A stretch of 64,000 nt of DNA from Salinarimonas sp. (lineage in GTDB: Bacteria > Pseudomonadota > Alphaproteobacteria > Rhizobiales > Beijerinckiaceae), in the NCBI RefSeq assembly GCF_040111675.1, contig NZ_CP157794.1, positions 4,999,501 through 5,063,500 of the forward strand. Reading direction: 5' to 3'. Position 1 is the first letter of the stretch. The number at the start of each line of letters is the position of its first letter. Of this stretch, positions 1 through 7,529 are shown piece by piece. The notes beneath the pieces were generated by a model. The model did no database searches. It saw only the letters and a program-made list of their open reading frames with translations, and had not been told where the DNA came from. Both the position numbers and the translations under genes were made by a program.

Positions 1-20
1 TTCCGTGTCGTGACGAAGCT

Positions 21-629
21 TTACGCGATCGCGCAGAATTCCTCGAACGAAAAACGCGGCAGCCGCGGCTTCAGCGCGGCGGGATCGCCGTAGCCGAGGT
101 TGACGAGGAAGTTCGCCTCGACGTCGCCTTGCGGGAAGAACTCGCGCGTCACGCCCGCGGCGTCGAAGCCGGACATCGGGCCGCAATCGAGGCCGAGCGC
201 CCGCGCCGCCAGGATCAGGTAGGCGCCCTGCAGCGTGCCGTTGCGAAAGGCGTTCTCGCGGATCTTCGCCTCGGAGGAGGTGAACCAGGACGGGGCGGAC
301 GGCTCGTGCGGGAACAGCCGGTCGAGCTTCTCGTAGAAGCGCAGGTCGTAGGCGACGATGGCGGTGGCGGGCGCGGCCATGGTCTTGGCGCGATTGCCCT
401 TTGAGAGAAGCGGCTCGAGCCGGGCCTTGGCCTCGGGCGAGACCACGAAGACGATCCGCGCCGGGCAGCAATTGGCGCTCGTCGGGCCGTTCTTCGTCAG
501 GTCGGCGAGGGCGCGCAGGGTCGTCTCGGAGACCGGCTTGTCGAGCCATGCGGCATGGGTGCGCGCCTCGCGGAAGAGCTGGTCGAGCGCGGCGTCGGAG
601 AGCGGGGCGTGCGGGGAAGGCTTGGTCAT
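21..629 (-). CDS. RutE/HadB-type nitroreductase (probable malonic semialdehyde reductase)
   Basis: A 202-residue FMN-dependent nitroreductase-fold protein. Its sequence follows E. coli RutE closely, including the flavin-contacting stretch NGPTSANCCPARI near residues 48-60. RutE reduces malonic semialdehyde from pyrimidine breakdown to 3-hydroxypropionate in the cytoplasm. The ATG at 629 is preferred to an in-frame ATG at 767 because family similarity starts there and the 46 residues before it are Arg/Pro-rich. No other rut gene is near, so the physiological substrate may be another small aldehyde or a nitro/quinone compound. The fold assignment is firm; the substrate is inferred from similarity. 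Confidence 0.85.
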   Translation of the reverse strand: MTKPSPHAPLSDAALDQLFREARTHAAWLDKPVSETTLRALADLTKNGPTSANCCPARIVFVVSPEAKARLEPLLSKGNRAKTMAAPATAIVAYDLRFYEKLDRLFPHEPSAPSWFTSSEAKIRENAFRNGTLQGAYLILAARALGLDCGPMSGFDAAGVTREFFPQGDVEANFLVNLGYGDPAALKPRLPRFSFEEFCAIA

Positions 630-729
630 CTGCGATTGCGCTCCTCGTTGATCGACGCCGCGGACATAGGCCGCCGGCGGCGCGGTTTCGAGGGGCGCGG
701 ACGCCAATCCGTTTTCGCGCTGCGGGCGT

Positions 730-1071
730 TCAGGCGAGGGTTCGCTCGGCTGCCTCCCTGAGAACATCCTCGCTCCACTGATTCAGGCTTTTCCCCGTCG
801 CCTCCGCCGCAGTCGCCGCCGCGGCGTGAACCGTAGGCTCGATGCGCAACATCAGATTACCCGAGAAGGAGCGCTCCGGCGCTTTACCCACGCGTTCGCA
901 GGTCTCGAGATAGTCTTCGACGGCCTCCACGAACGCGGCCTTCAAATCGGCGACGTTGTCAGCATGGAACCCGACGATATCGTTGATTCCGATGAGATGC
1001 CCGACGAAGATCTCGTCGTCCGCATCGAAGGCCACCGTAGCCTTGTAGCCCTTGTGATTCAAAAGGTTCAT
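730..1071 (-). CDS. hicB: HicB-family antitoxin
   Basis: A 113-residue antitoxin. The N-terminal part (about residues 8-65) is the HicB RNase-H-like partial fold that binds the toxin. The C-terminal part (about 72-113, with LRIEPTVHAAAATAAEATGKS... character) is a ribbon-helix-helix DNA-binding segment typical of HicB repressors. The ATG at 1071 overlaps the hicA stop by four bases (ATGA), so the pair should be translationally coupled. A longer in-frame reading back to 1257 lies inside hicA and is low-complexity. Expected role: neutralise HicA and autoregulate the operon through the inverted repeat at the hicA start. Confidence 0.88.
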   Translation of the reverse strand: MNLLNHKGYKATVAFDADDEIFVGHLIGINDIVGFHADNVADLKAAFVEAVEDYLETCERVGKAPERSFSGNLMLRIEPTVHAAAATAAEATGKSLNQWSEDVLREAAERTLA

Positions 1072-1322
1072 GGCCGAACCCCAATCTCCGTCAAAAACCG
1101 GCGTGCGTCGCGCACCTGGTAGCGCTTCGCCTCCTTGGCCGGGTGAGGTCGGTGGAAAACGGCTACGAACCCGTCCTTCTCGAAGCGGACGCGCGAACCG
1201 CGCCCCTCGACGATCCTGCAGCCCAGCGCGACGAACAGGGCTTCGATCGAAGCCCATGAGATCGCGCTCGACACAGGCTCGGCGAAGACCGACTGGAGCG
1301 TTCTCTCATGCTTGCTGTTCAT
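1068..1322 (-). CDS. hicA: HicA-family mRNA interferase toxin
   Basis: An 84-residue protein of the longer HicA subfamily. It has a dsRBD-like small fold with GSRVRFEKDG near residues 42-51 and the His-rich FHRPHPAKE near 56-64, followed by the usual VRDARRFLTEIGV tail. HicA toxins cleave mRNA in a translation-independent way. It is first in the hicA-hicB operon, which is the usual HicAB order. The start ATG at 1322 lies inside a strong inverted repeat, suggesting repression by HicB at the translation start. The catalytic His is inferred from the family and was not placed by structure. Confidence 0.85.
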   Translation of the reverse strand: MNSKHERTLQSVFAEPVSSAISWASIEALFVALGCRIVEGRGSRVRFEKDGFVAVFHRPHPAKEAKRYQVRDARRFLTEIGVRP

Positions 1323-1331
1323 GCAAGCATG
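1307..1331. promoter_or_regulatory. Inverted repeat at the hicA start, candidate HicB operator
   Basis: The arms CATGCTTG (1307-1314) and CAAGCATG (1324-1331) are perfect inverted repeats with a 9-base spacer that includes the hicA ATG (1320-1322). A second, nested palindrome CATGCAAGCATG spans 1320-1331. HicB antitoxins carry DNA-binding domains and repress their own operon, so this is a natural operator; binding itself is inferred. Confidence 0.5.
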
Positions 1332-1417
1332 TTACTCGGTGCCGCCGCCCATTCAACTAAAAACGCGAACGAGGCGCTCTCGCGCCCCGCCCCGAACCCA
1401 TCCGAGAGGGAGCCCCC

Positions 1418-1981
1418 TCAGATCTGCTGGACTTCCTGCACTTCCGGCACGAAGTGGCGCAGCAGGTTCTGGATGCCGTGCTTGAGCGTCGCCGTGGAGG
1501 AGGGGCAGCCGGCGCAGGCGCCCTTCATGGCGAGGAAGACGACGCCGTCGCGATAGCCGCGGAAGGTGATGTCGCCGCCGTCGCCGGCCACCGCCGGGCG
1601 CACGCGGGTCTCGAGCAGGTCCTTGATGGTGGCGACCGTGTCGGCGTCCTCCTCGGCGAAGAACTCCTCGTCGGCGTCGCCTCCGGCGCCGGGCGCGGTG
1701 GTCTCGATCACCGGCTGGCCCGACATGAAGTGCTCCATGATCGCGCCCAGGATCGCGGGCTTGAGGTGCTGCCACTCGCCCTCGCCCTTGGTGATGGTGA
1801 CGAAGTCGTAGCCGAAGAACACGCCGGCGACGCCCGGGATCGCGAACAGGCGCTGCGCCAGCGGCGAGCCCTCCGCTCCGGCGGGATCGCGGGCGTCGAA
1901 GGTGCCGCGCTCCATCACGACGCGCCCGGGAAGGAACTTCAGCGTCGCGGGGTTCGGCGTGGCTTCGGTCTGGATGAACAT
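1418..1981 (-). CDS. NfuA/NifU-like Fe-S cluster scaffold or carrier protein
   Basis: A 187-residue two-domain protein. Residues 1-90 are the Nfu N-terminal domain (MFIQTEATPNPATLKFLPGR start is diagnostic). Residues 112-180 are the NifU C-terminal domain with the cluster-binding CxxC at Cys156 and Cys159 (ACAGCPSS). Proteins of this type bind a labile [4Fe-4S] cluster between two subunits and pass it to apoproteins. The ATG at 1981 is chosen because the conserved N-terminus begins there. A sigma-70-like promoter with an Irr-type box lies about 85 bases upstream, pointing to iron-responsive control. It is not in a suf operon here. Confidence 0.93.
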   Translation of the reverse strand: MFIQTEATPNPATLKFLPGRVVMERGTFDARDPAGAEGSPLAQRLFAIPGVAGVFFGYDFVTITKGEGEWQHLKPAILGAIMEHFMSGQPVIETTAPGAGGDADEEFFAEEDADTVATIKDLLETRVRPAVAGDGGDITFRGYRDGVVFLAMKGACAGCPSSTATLKHGIQNLLRHFVPEVQEVQQI

Positions 1982-2064
1982 GGCGTCACTCGGGTTCTGT
2001 CGGATGCGGGGGGTTCGGGCGCGCGAACACGTCGCGGGTGCCCGGATCATGCCCGGGATGTGGT

Positions 2065-2093
2065 GTTATAATCGTTCTAATCAAGGGCGTCGA
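2065..2093 (-). promoter_or_regulatory. Candidate nfuA promoter overlapping an Irr (ICE)-like box
   Basis: Reading the minus strand, TCGACG (2088-2093) and TATAAC (2065-2070) are separated by 17 bases, a good sigma-70 layout pointing to nfuA. The palindrome TTAGAACGATTATAA (minus strand, 2066-2080) differs at one position from TTAGAA-N3-TTCTAA, the core of the Irr iron control element known in Rhizobiales. It overlaps the -10 box and spacer, where a repressor would act. Promoter and box are sequence matches; Irr binding is inferred. Confidence 0.5.
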
Positions 2094-2111
2094 CGGAGGT
2101 CCGCCGGGCCG

Positions 2112-2729
2112 TCAGCCCGCGCCGCCCTCGGTGAAGACGATGCGCACGAGGTCCGCCGTGTTGCGGGCGCCGAGCTTCTCCATGATGCGGGCGCGGTGCA
2201 CCTCGATGGTGCGCGGGGAGATGCCGAGCTCGCGCCCCGCCTCCTTGTTGGAGGCGCCGTGGGCGATCTGCTCCAGCACGTCGCGCTCGCGCGGGGTCAG
2301 CAGGTCCGCGCCGTTGAAGCGCACGCCGAGCTTCGAGCCGGTCTCGGCCGCCTTGCGGCGCCTGGCGACGGCCTCGCGCACGCGGGCGATCACCTCCTCG
2401 GCGTCGAAGGGCTTCTCCAGGAAATCGTGCGCGCCGGCCTTGATGGCGGTGACCGCCATGGGGATGTCGCCCTGGCCGGAGATGATGAAGATCGGCGCCG
2501 CGTAATTGTGGCCGCCGAGCGCTTCCAGCACCTCGAGGCCGGAGCGGCCGGGCATGTGGACGTCGAGCAGCAGGCAGTCGAGCTTCTGGCGCTTGGCGTC
2601 GGCGAGGAAGGCGTCGCCGTCCGCGAAGGAGCGGACGCGCCAGCCCTCGAGATCGAAGATCGTGACCAGCGAATCGCGCACCGCCGGGTCGTCGTCGACC
2701 ACGGCGATCTCGAGGGTCTCGTCGCTCAT
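2112..2729 (-). CDS. fixJ: FixJ-family response regulator
   Basis: A 205-residue response regulator. The receiver domain (about residues 6-120) has the acidic pocket near residues 12-14, the phosphoacceptor Asp56 in LLLDVHMPG, and the conserved Lys in FLEKPFD. The C-terminus (about 140-200) is a LuxR/FixJ helix-turn-helix. FixJ is phosphorylated by FixL and activates microaerobic promoters such as fixK. The gene lies just downstream of fixL on the same strand. The ATG at 2729 gives the canonical N-terminus; an in-frame ATG at 2747 overlaps the fixL stop and would add six residues. No fixK or cytochrome cbb3 gene is within the window. Confidence 0.9.
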   Translation of the reverse strand: MSDETLEIAVVDDDPAVRDSLVTIFDLEGWRVRSFADGDAFLADAKRQKLDCLLLDVHMPGRSGLEVLEALGGHNYAAPIFIISGQGDIPMAVTAIKAGAHDFLEKPFDAEEVIARVREAVARRRKAAETGSKLGVRFNGADLLTPRERDVLEQIAHGASNKEAGRELGISPRTIEVHRARIMEKLGARNTADLVRIVFTEGGAG

Positions 2730-2743
2730 GTCTCCCCCACTCC

Positions 2744-3964
2744 TCATTGCCTCGGGCCGGCGTTCCGGCCCTCTTCGTCCTCGGCGCGATCCTCGTCCTG
2801 CGCGCGCAGCGGCAGGCGGACGACGAAGCGGGCGCCGCGCCCGTCCCCACCGGGATCGACCGACAGGTCGCCACCGTGATTCTGGGCGATGGTGCGCGAG
2901 ATGGCGAGCCCCAGGCCCATGCCGCTGCGCTTTCCGGTCTTGAAGGCCTGGAACAGGTCCGTCAGCACCTCGCGCGGGATGCCGGGGCCGTTGTCCTCGA
3001 TGGAGAACAGGAGGTGGCGGTCGTCGAGGCTCGTCGAGACCACGATGCGCCCGCCCTTGCGACCCTTGATCGCCTCGTAGGCGTTGCGCACGAGATTGAC
3101 GACGACCTGCTGGATCTGCACGGGGTCCGCCTGCAGCATCGGCAGGCCGGCCTGGTAGTCCCGCACGATCGTCACGTTCCGGTCCTGGCCGATGACGGTG
3201 AGGTCGACGGCGTCGTCGACGATGGCGTTGAGGTCGACGTCCTTGCGTTCCGGCGCGCGCTTCTCGACGAGCGAGCGGATGCGCTGGATGATCGAGCCGG
3301 CGCGCTGGGCTTCGCGCCGCGCCTTCTCGAGGATCGCGTCGGCGCGCGCGTCCGCTTCCGCCGTGTGGCCCATCTCCTTGGCGCGGGAGAACTCCCGCCC
3401 GACGGCCTGGAGATAGAGCATGATGGCGGTGAGCGGCTGGTTCAGCTCGTGCGCCAGCGCCGAGCCCATCTCGTCCAGCGCGGAGACCCGCGCGAGACGA
3501 ATCAGGTCGGACTGCAGCTCGTTGAGCCGCCGCTCGGCGTCCTTGCGCGACGTGAGGTCGCGCAGGATGCCGACGAACTGGCGCCCGTCCGGCGTCTTCG
3601 CCTCGCCGACCGAAAGATCGATGGGGAAGAGCGTGCCGTCGCGGTGGCGCGCGCGCACCTCGCGGCCGATGCCGATGATCTTGCGGTGCCCGGTCCGCTT
3701 GTAGCCCTCGATATAGGCGTCGTGCGTCGTCGCGTGCTCCGGCGGCATCAGCATCGCCACGTTGCGGCCGACGACCTCCTCGGCCGCGAAGCCGAACATC
3801 CGCTCGCAGGCGCGATTGAAGATCATGATCCGGCCCTCGTCGTCGATGACGATGATGCCGTCCACGGCCGTGTTGAGGATGCTCGCCCAGCGCGCGTCGG
3901 AGACGGAGCCGAGAGCCCGATGGCTCACGCTCGCTCCGTCCCCGCCGGTCGAATTCTGGTGCAT
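2744..3964 (-). CDS. fixL: FixL-type haem PAS sensor histidine kinase
   Basis: A 406-residue soluble kinase. A PAS domain spans roughly residues 23-145, followed by a dimerisation/phosphoacceptor helix with His172 (ALAHELNQPL) and an ATPase domain with DNGPGI and GMGLGLAIS motifs. The PAS domain keeps the two residues that define FixL haem sensing: His81 in THDAYIEGY (haem ligand) and Arg101 in GIGREV (oxygen-contacting). It should therefore sense O2 and control FixJ phosphorylation. No membrane segment is visible, unlike Sinorhizobium FixL and like Bradyrhizobium FixL, but it has only one PAS domain. The ATG at 3964 is chosen; an upstream ATG at 4066 adds 34 residues without family likeness. 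Confidence 0.9.
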   Translation of the reverse strand: MHQNSTGGDGASVSHRALGSVSDARWASILNTAVDGIIVIDDEGRIMIFNRACERMFGFAAEEVVGRNVAMLMPPEHATTHDAYIEGYKRTGHRKIIGIGREVRARHRDGTLFPIDLSVGEAKTPDGRQFVGILRDLTSRKDAERRLNELQSDLIRLARVSALDEMGSALAHELNQPLTAIMLYLQAVGREFSRAKEMGHTAEADARADAILEKARREAQRAGSIIQRIRSLVEKRAPERKDVDLNAIVDDAVDLTVIGQDRNVTIVRDYQAGLPMLQADPVQIQQVVVNLVRNAYEAIKGRKGGRIVVSTSLDDRHLLFSIEDNGPGIPREVLTDLFQAFKTGKRSGMGLGLAISRTIAQNHGGDLSVDPGGDGRGARFVVRLPLRAQDEDRAEDEEGRNAGPRQ

Positions 3965-4084
3965 GACCTCCCCCGGACCGATTGGTGTATTGAATAGGTT
4001 GAAAGTAACGCTCCCGACTGCCCGGATGCAAGACAATCCTACGGGCTTCCCCGTATCTCGGCGCACCGTGGCCGATTCGCCACT

Positions 4085-5269
4085 TCAGATTGGGAGATCG
4101 CGCAACACCGGGGCGAGGCGGCGCATCGCCTCCTCCAGGTCGTCGGCCTTGCGCGCGAAGCACAGGCGCAGACCGTCCGCCCCGCCGGCGCCGAACGCGC
4201 TGCCCGGAGCGAGGCCGACATTCGCCTCGTCGACGATGCGCCGCGCCAGCACCTGCGAGTCGGCTCCCGGAATGCCGAAGAAGGCGTAGAAGGCCCCCGG
4301 CGGCGGCGCGAAGCGCACGGCGTTGAGCGTCGCCAGCGCCTCCGCGACGATGGCGCGCCCGCGCCTCGCCCGGGCGATCTGGTGCTGGACGAAGCCCTCG
4401 CCGTGGTCGAGGGCGGCGATCGCGGCGCGCTGGACGAAGACCGGCGTGCCGGACGTGGAGTACTGGACGAGATTCTCGATCGTCTGCCCCAGCTCGGCCG
4501 GCGCCTCGAGCCAGCCCACGCGCCAGCCCGTCATGGCGTAGTTCTTGGAGAGCGTCTGCACGAAGAGGACGCGATCGTCGGGGCGCATCACGTCGTGGAA
4601 GGAGGCGGCGCGCTCTCCGACCATCACCCGCTCGTCCCAGACGAAACGGGTGTAGATCTCGTCTGAGACGATCCACAGGCCGCGGGCGCGGGCGATCTCG
4701 AGGATGGCCGCGAGCTCCTCCCGGGTCGCGGTCCAGCCGGTGGGGTTGGCGGGGGAGTTGATCACGATCGCGCGCGTGCGCGGCGTCAGCGCCGCCTCCA
4801 GCCTGGCGAGATCGAGCGAGAACCCTTCGGGGCTCGGGTCGAGCGCGACCTCGACCGGCGTGGCGCCCGAGACGGTGAGTGCGCCGACGAAGTTCGGCCA
4901 GGCGGGGGTGGGGATCACCACCTCGTCGCCGGCGCCGGCGACGAGCCGCAGCGCCATCTGGACGGCCGGCATGCCGCCCGAGGTGACGAAGATCCGCTCC
5001 GGGTCGATCTCCTTGCCGAGGATCGCGCCCTGCCGCCGGGCGATGGCGGCGCGCAGCTCCGGAATGCCGCGCTGGTAGGTGTAGAAGGTCTCGCCCGCCG
5101 CGAGCGACCGGGTCGCCGCCTCGGAGATGAAGGCGGGGGTGGCGAGATCCCCCTCGCCGACCCAGAGCGGGATCAGCCCCTCGCGCGTGCGGCCGTAATT
5201 GACGGTGTCGACGATCCCGCTCGTCGGCGCGGCGGCGGCTTCGGGGCGGATCGGGTAGGATTCGGTCAT
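4085..5269 (-). CDS. PLP-dependent class I/II aminotransferase
   Basis: A 394-residue fold-type I aminotransferase. The substrate/PLP motifs NSPANPTG (about 171-178) and SDEIYTRFVW (about 202-211) are present, and the PLP-binding Lys is Lys242 in SKNYAMTGWRVGW. The domain order and length match the aspartate/aromatic aminotransferase family. Exact amino-donor specificity cannot be read from sequence. It sits upstream of fixL on the same strand with 120 bases between, so co-transcription is possible but not required. The ATG at 5269 begins a normal family N-terminus. Confidence 0.9.
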   Translation of the reverse strand: MTESYPIRPEAAAAPTSGIVDTVNYGRTREGLIPLWVGEGDLATPAFISEAATRSLAAGETFYTYQRGIPELRAAIARRQGAILGKEIDPERIFVTSGGMPAVQMALRLVAGAGDEVVIPTPAWPNFVGALTVSGATPVEVALDPSPEGFSLDLARLEAALTPRTRAIVINSPANPTGWTATREELAAILEIARARGLWIVSDEIYTRFVWDERVMVGERAASFHDVMRPDDRVLFVQTLSKNYAMTGWRVGWLEAPAELGQTIENLVQYSTSGTPVFVQRAAIAALDHGEGFVQHQIARARRGRAIVAEALATLNAVRFAPPPGAFYAFFGIPGADSQVLARRIVDEANVGLAPGSAFGAGGADGLRLCFARKADDLEEAMRRLAPVLRDLPI

Positions 5270-5465
5270 GAGAACAGCGTTTCCAACGAGCGTTCGAGCG
5301 GCGCTTCGGCCTGCGCGCGGACCCTACAGGATCCGACGTCGGGGCGCACCGGAAAGGTCGGAGCGCTTCTGATCACGTGCGGTGCCCGGCGGCGCACCAA
5401 AATTGCCCACGCCTCTTGCGTGTGTTATTGAGCAACTTAGGCGCGAATCGCTCGAGGGCCGAACC

Positions 5466-5669
5466 TTGACGTCCTTCCACTCTCTCATGGCGGCGTACCT
5501 GGCCGTCTTCGTCCTGAACGGGATCTTCCTCCTCTGCGTGGAGACCTTCGCTCCCGAGCTGCGCGCGAACCTGTGGGCGGCAGGCTATCCCGAGCGGAGC
5601 CTTCTGCTGCTCCTCTCCGGGTTCGTCGGGTTTCTCGCGGGAGTCGGCGTCGGGAGGCGGACGTCATGA
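5466..5669 (+). CDS. Small two-helix membrane protein, unknown function
   Basis: A short protein with two probable membrane helices: one around AAYLAVFVLNGIFLLCVE and one around SLLLLLSGFVGFLAGVGVG, ending in a short Arg-rich tail. The start is uncertain. A TTG at 5466 has GAGGG eight bases upstream; an ATG at 5487 gives 60 residues; an ATG at 5382 extends into sequence that looks like promoter. Its stop codon overlaps the ATG of the next gene (ATGA), so the two are probably coupled. I do not recognise a family. The pair with the following secreted protein is the only functional clue. Confidence 0.55.
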   Translation: MTSFHSLMAAYLAVFVLNGIFLLCVETFAPELRANLWAAGYPERSLLLLLSGFVGFLAGVGVGRRTS

Positions 5670-6352
5670 GGCGGCTCGTCCTCACCACGCTGACGGCGCT
5701 CGCGATCGTAGGGGGTGGTGTCGTCGCCTCGACCCAAGCTGATCCCGCGGCGCGCCGCGACTACATGTTTCTCTGCCTTCTCGGGGATCTCGACTTCGTC
5801 GATCGCGAGACGGGCGAGCGGCTCGCCGACGAGTTCTGGAACGAGCGGTCCTCACGGCGGGAGGCTCCGGACTTCCTCGACAAGCTGACGCTGGACGAGC
5901 GGCTGCGCGTGATGGAGAGGGTGCAGGCCTGCTTCCTCCAACTGTCGCGTCCGGCCTCGCCGGCACGAATCAATCCCCGCGACGCCCGCTACGCCGAGCT
6001 CTACCTGGACGTCGACCCCGTCGAATACACGAGCGGGATCCTGTGCGAGCGAAGCGACATCCGGATGCAGCTCGTCTTCGCCCAGCAGATGTTCGGGCAG
6101 GGAGGCGGCACCCCCCCCTTGCTTCGGCAGCTCCTCGAAACCGAAGGATTTCCGGTCAACCCCTTCGATCTCGACCTCGCCAACCTGGATTGCTCCGTCG
6201 AGCGCATCTGCCAGCTGCGCGGGTCGGTGCCGATCGAGGTCATGTCCGGAGAGGCGGAGCTGTACGGCATACCCGCCCGTCAGGTGCGGGCGCTCGCAGG
6301 CAATTGCGAGGGGAAGGTCGGCTTCGTCAACGAGCGCTTCATCGATTTCTGA
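5666..6352 (+). CDS. Secreted or periplasmic protein of unknown function
   Basis: A 228-residue protein with a clear signal peptide (MRRLVLTTLTALAIVGGGVV, cleavage near residue 25). The mature part is acidic, contains several Cys residues that could form disulfides (in LCLLGD, VQACF, LCERSD, LDCSVERIC and GNCEGK) and no catalytic motif I can name. The ATG at 5666 is the start because it overlaps the stop of the small membrane protein by four bases and begins the signal peptide. Function unknown. Convergent with rplT; a strong hairpin separates them. Confidence 0.75.
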   Translation: MRRLVLTTLTALAIVGGGVVASTQADPAARRDYMFLCLLGDLDFVDRETGERLADEFWNERSSRREAPDFLDKLTLDERLRVMERVQACFLQLSRPASPARINPRDARYAELYLDVDPVEYTSGILCERSDIRMQLVFAQQMFGQGGGTPPLLRQLLETEGFPVNPFDLDLANLDCSVERICQLRGSVPIEVMSGEAELYGIPARQVRALAGNCEGKVGFVNERFIDF

Positions 6353-6380
6353 GTGCGGATCCGGCCTCGGCCCGAACGAA

Positions 6381-6410
6381 AAGAGCGCACGGATCGCTCC
6401 GTGCGCTCTT
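6381..6410. terminator. Hairpin terminator between the secreted-protein gene and rplT
   Basis: A perfect 13-bp stem, AAGAGCGCACGGA (6381-6393) paired with 6398-6410, closes a TCGC loop. Read on the minus strand after rplT the hairpin is followed by a short T-rich run (TTTTCG), as in intrinsic terminators. It lies between two convergent genes and may work in both directions. Confidence 0.75.
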
Positions 6411-6436
6411 CGGCGACTCTCGGGTGCTCGAGCCGA

Positions 6437-6811
6437 TCAGGCCGCCTCGGCCTGGGCCGGCAGCGCGCCCTTCGCCTTCTCGACGAGCGCCGCGAAGGCG
6501 GCGGGCTCGTGGATGGCGATGTCGGAGAGGACCTTGCGGTCCACCTCGATGCCGGCCTTGTTCAGGCCGTCGATGAAGCGCGAATAGGTCAGGCCGTGCT
6601 CGCGGACCGCGGCGTTGAGGCGCTGGATCCACAGAGCGCGGAAGGTGCGCTTCTTGTTCTTGCGGTCGCGATAGGCGTACTGCATCGACCGATCGACGGC
6701 GGCCTTCGCCGTGCGGATCGTGTTCTTGCGGCGGCCGTAGAAGCCCTTGGCGGCCTTCAGGACCTTCTTGTGCTTGGCGTGAGCGGTCACGCCGCGCTTG
6801 ACGCGGGCCAT
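6437..6811 (-). CDS. rplT: 50S ribosomal protein L20
   Basis: A 124-residue protein with the complete L20 signature: MARVKRGVTAHAKHKKVLK at the N-terminus and the central RKNKKRTFRALWIQRLNAA region. L20 binds 23S rRNA early in large-subunit assembly. The length is near the family norm of about 118, with a slightly longer Ala-rich tail. It follows rpmI by 37 bases, the usual pairing. pheST, often downstream in other bacteria, is absent; a terminator follows instead. Confidence 0.98.
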   Translation of the reverse strand: MARVKRGVTAHAKHKKVLKAAKGFYGRRKNTIRTAKAAVDRSMQYAYRDRKNKKRTFRALWIQRLNAAVREHGLTYSRFIDGLNKAGIEVDRKVLSDIAIHEPAAFAALVEKAKGALPAQAEAA

Positions 6812-6848
6812 GGTTCAGTCTCCGGTATTCGAATGTCGGCGAAGGGGA

Positions 6849-7049
6849 TCAGGCGTAGGGGAGGAAGTAGCGCTTCACGAACTTCGCATCGCCCTCGAAC
6901 ATGACGGCGGTGCCGCGGCTGTCGCGGATCTGCTTGTTCGTGCGCTTGATCATCCCGTGCTGCTTGCCCGCCTGGGTGCGGATGACCTTGCCGGTACCGG
7001 AAACCTTGAAGCGCTTCTTGGCGCCCGACTTCGTCTTCATCTTGGGCAT
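6849..7049 (-). CDS. rpmI: 50S ribosomal protein L35
   Basis: A 66-residue basic protein beginning MPKMKTKSGAKKRFKVSGTG, diagnostic of L35. The ATG at 7049 gives the normal length; in-frame sequence upstream is unrelated. L35 sits in the large subunit near L15 and L27. It is the first gene of the rpmI-rplT pair. infC is not upstream, which is the most common arrangement elsewhere; instead a short divergent gene lies 240 bases away. Confidence 0.97.
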   Translation of the reverse strand: MPKMKTKSGAKKRFKVSGTGKVIRTQAGKQHGMIKRTNKQIRDSRGTAVMFEGDAKFVKRYFLPYA

Positions 7050-7288
7050 TTGGCTCGTCTCCTGTCGCGCACGACGTCTTTCCGCCTCCCGAAGGAGACC
7101 GCGCCGCCCGCCTGTCTCGTGTGAGCGTCTCGACCCGCCACGGCAGCCCTTTCGCCGGGCCGGTCGATGAGGCGCGGGAGATGGCACGGATCGCGGCCTT
7201 TGGCAAGCCTTTCGCGCGCCCGCAGGACGGAACCCGTCGCCGCGGCGCGCCTTGGCCCTGGAGCGAAACCGTTCGAAGGAGCCTCCCC

Positions 7289-7492
7289 ATGGCGGAGAAG
7301 AAGCCGGACCAGACGCCCCGCGGCGACGAGGACAAGGAGCCGACCCACGCGCCCGGCGAGAACGCCGTCCCCGGCGGCAAGGGCCCCAGCCCCTATCCCG
7401 TGAACGATCCCGAGCTGACCGATCCCGGAAAGACCCGGGGCGCCGAGCCGGACGTGCGCCCGCTGCGGCCCGGGGGGCCCAAGACGATGTAG
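7289..7492 (+). CDS. Small hydrophilic protein, probably intrinsically disordered
   Basis: A 67-residue protein rich in Pro, Gly, Asp and Lys with almost no large hydrophobic residues, so it is probably unfolded in isolation. AAGGAG lies seven bases before the ATG at 7289, which supports real translation. It starts divergently from rpmI. I do not recognise a function; composition resembles small hydrophilic stress-type proteins, but that is only a resemblance. Confidence 0.65.
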   Translation: MAEKKPDQTPRGDEDKEPTHAPGENAVPGGKGPSPYPVNDPELTDPGKTRGAEPDVRPLRPGGPKTM

Positions 7493-7529
7493 GTCGAGGC
7501 CCTCTCGGTCGAGGCCATGTCGCGCGCGC

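Noticed and set aside
3965..4084. FixK/FNR-type box upstream of fixL
   Set aside because: TTGA occurs, but no TTGAT-N4-ATCAA dyad can be formed.
2112..4676. An apparent 854-residue protein ending in a FixJ domain
   Set aside because: The first 640 codons read out of frame across the aminotransferase and fixL; only the last 205 residues are a real protein.
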